Assembly: GCF_042649125.1 (NCBI RefSeq)
Contig: NZ_JBHRYQ010000002.1
Location: 1-64,000 of the forward strand
Direction of reading: 5' to 3'
DNA: 64,000 nt
Source: Leadbetterella lacunae
GTDB taxonomy: Bacteria; Bacteroidota; Bacteroidia; Cytophagales; Spirosomataceae
Shown: positions 63,094-64,000 of the stretch, in pieces
Layout of the letters: every line of letters begins with the position of its first letter
How positions within the stretch are numbered: position 1 is the first letter of the stretch
Position numbers and translations under genes: made by a program
Notes under the pieces: generated by a model
What the model was told of the DNA's origin: nothing
Seen by the model: the letters and a program-made list of their open reading frames with translations, nothing else
Databases searched by the model: none

Positions 63094-63497
63094 TTTGAGG
63101 TTGTTTTATTTAATATTTTCATAGTGTTTGAAAAACTTGACTTTCCAAATTTATTCACAGATGTTATTTTATAATATACTATTTCGTTTGAGCTAATTAT
63201 GTCCTTATGATAATATTTCTTTTTTTTATTTTTGTAGTATTTTGTTATAGTTTTAAATCTGACGTTATCTGTACATTTTTGAACCAAAAAATAATCTGAA
63301 TCAGAGTTAGATTTCCAACTTAAGATATATGCATCTTTTGTTGTGTTATATTTTACTTTAAGTTTTATTTCTTCCTTAGAGTTTAGAATTATTTGGTTAT
63401 TTTGATTAGTATTTTTTGGAGGTATTTGCTTTGGAGTTGTTACTGGTAAAAATATTCCTATTTTGAGATTAAAAATTATTATAAAAAAATTGGTCAC
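63090..63497 (-). CDS. Small possible secreted protein with fibronectin type III-like fold
   Basis: The 135-aa frame has a hydrophobic N terminus (FFIIIFNLKIGIFLPV) and then a beta-sandwich-like stretch. That stretch reads AYILSWKSNSDSDYFLVQKC, IVYYKITSVNKFGKSSFSNT, which is the typical FnIII pattern with Trp and Tyr at the expected places. It converges with hsdR, overlapping by 4 bp. It may be a short surface or adaptor protein; low-complexity Lys/Asn tracts make the call tentative. Confidence 0.5.
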   Translation of the reverse strand: MTNFFIIIFNLKIGIFLPVTTPKQIPPKNTNQNNQIILNSKEEIKLKVKYNTTKDAYILSWKSNSDSDYFLVQKCTDNVRFKTITKYYKNKKKKYYHKDIISSNEIVYYKITSVNKFGKSSFSNTMKILNKTTSN

Positions 63498-63747
63498 TTC
63501 TTTGTTTCTATTGTTTTAATTTTCGAAATATAATGGGGTAATTGGTACCCCATTTATCTTTTTATTTATTAGCTATTCAAAACCCTTTTGGTATTTCAAT
63601 TGTGGCAAGTTTATTTATCCTGATCTTTACATCATCTCTCGTTCTAATTATTTGTACATATTATTCTTTTTTTAGTAGATTATTTACTACTTTTAGTATT
63701 TTCCATTTATATATGCGGATATTTTTATCTGATTTTGTACAAGATTT

Positions 63748-64000
63748 ATTAATAACAGCGTTCGACTAAAGTATACGGTAGAAACAAATCAGTCCCGTAT
63801 TTTCACTCAAGCTACTTTTTTTGTTTGGTGTAATAACAACCCTTTATTCTTTTTTTTCGGCTGCTTTTTTGGCCTTCATTTTTAGGTAGGCCGTACCCTT
63901 TTAAAAAAAATAATCGGAGTGGCAAAGTACCAAAAAAAACAGCACTGCAACCTCCGGCTGTCCATCAAATTCACTTACTCAAAATTCTTTTAATTAGTAG
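63748..64000 (+). repeat. Imperfect direct repeat, copy B (right of R-M system 2)
   Basis: Homologous to copy A (55649-55895), in the same orientation, with conserved landmarks CGACTAAAGTAT, GGCCTTCATTTTT, ATCGGAGTGGC, CCAAAAAAAACAGCAC and TTCTTTTAA. It may extend beyond the window end. Sequence divergence is substantial, so the two copies did not arise very recently. Confidence 0.72.

Noticed and set aside
63542..63769. 75-codon hydrophobic frame
   Set aside because: Low-complexity Leu/Ile/Phe-rich translation of AT-rich DNA running into repeat copy B; no ribosome-binding or family evidence.
1..64000. tRNA, rRNA or riboswitch genes
   Set aside because: I looked through the non-coding gaps by eye for cloverleaf-like or conserved RNA motifs and saw none that I could support.

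Overview
The window looks like an AT-rich Bacteroidota (probably Cytophagales-type) accessory replicon. The lineage is suggested by type IX secretion system (T9SS) C-terminal domains of both kinds: gliding-associated CHU_C/type B and PNPS-containing type A. LytTR regulators, FISUMP and SprB-repeat surface proteins, a DUF4369-TlpA thioredoxin, a gingipain-like C25 peptidase and weak Shine-Dalgarno signals agree with it. I see no housekeeping gene and no tRNA or rRNA gene. A Rep_3-type initiator with a 22-bp iteron array near 52.6-54.6 kb makes this most likely a plasmid, or a chromosomally integrated one.

Layout: (1) 0-5.9 kb: degenerate two-component-like proteins (LytTR regulator, histidine kinase, orphan receiver), an MscS-like channel and an HprK-like P-loop kinase. 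(2) 6.1-11.4 kb: secreted surface proteins and a periplasmic thioredoxin-like protein. (3) 12-18.9 kb: a pair of giant T9SS type B surface-protein genes; the first is broken by two poly-A frameshifts. (4) 19-33.5 kb: an IS1595-like element with a nonsense-mutated transposase, a truncated secreted-protein gene, and a minus-strand defence island. The island holds hsdM, a GxxExxY gene, hsdS, two unknown genes, an AAA ATPase plus DUF4276 (TOPRIM-like) pair, AbiEi/AbiEii and hsdR. (5) 33.6-34.9 kb: the wreck of an IS4-type transposase. (6) 35.2-42.2 kb: an intact paralogous copy of the surface-gene pair of region 3. (7) 42.3-51.2 kb: a RiPP-like neighbourhood with a 40-aa lasso-type leader peptide, secreted T9SS proteins, a PqqD-like protein, a C25 (PorU2-like) peptidase, a LytTR regulator, a lipoprotein and an asparagine-synthetase-like enzyme. 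(8) 51.5-56.4 kb: two HNH-AP2 proteins, the Rep gene, iterons, AT-rich repeats, a ribbon-helix-helix/TM protein, and a helically phased GGTTTGC array with a perfect hairpin. (9) 56.6-63.1 kb: a second complete type I R-M operon. Its intervals to either side contain imperfect ~250-bp direct repeats.

How the genes may work together: two type I R-M systems, AbiE and an ATPase/TOPRIM-like pair give layered phage or plasmid defence. The surface modules would be exported by a T9SS encoded elsewhere. The most novel part is 42.3-51.2 kb, where a lasso-like precursor, RRE-type PqqD and a cyclase-like Asn synthetase lie around a C25 peptidase but without the usual B2 leader peptidase or ABC exporter. 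All functional statements rest on motifs read by eye; no database search was run.
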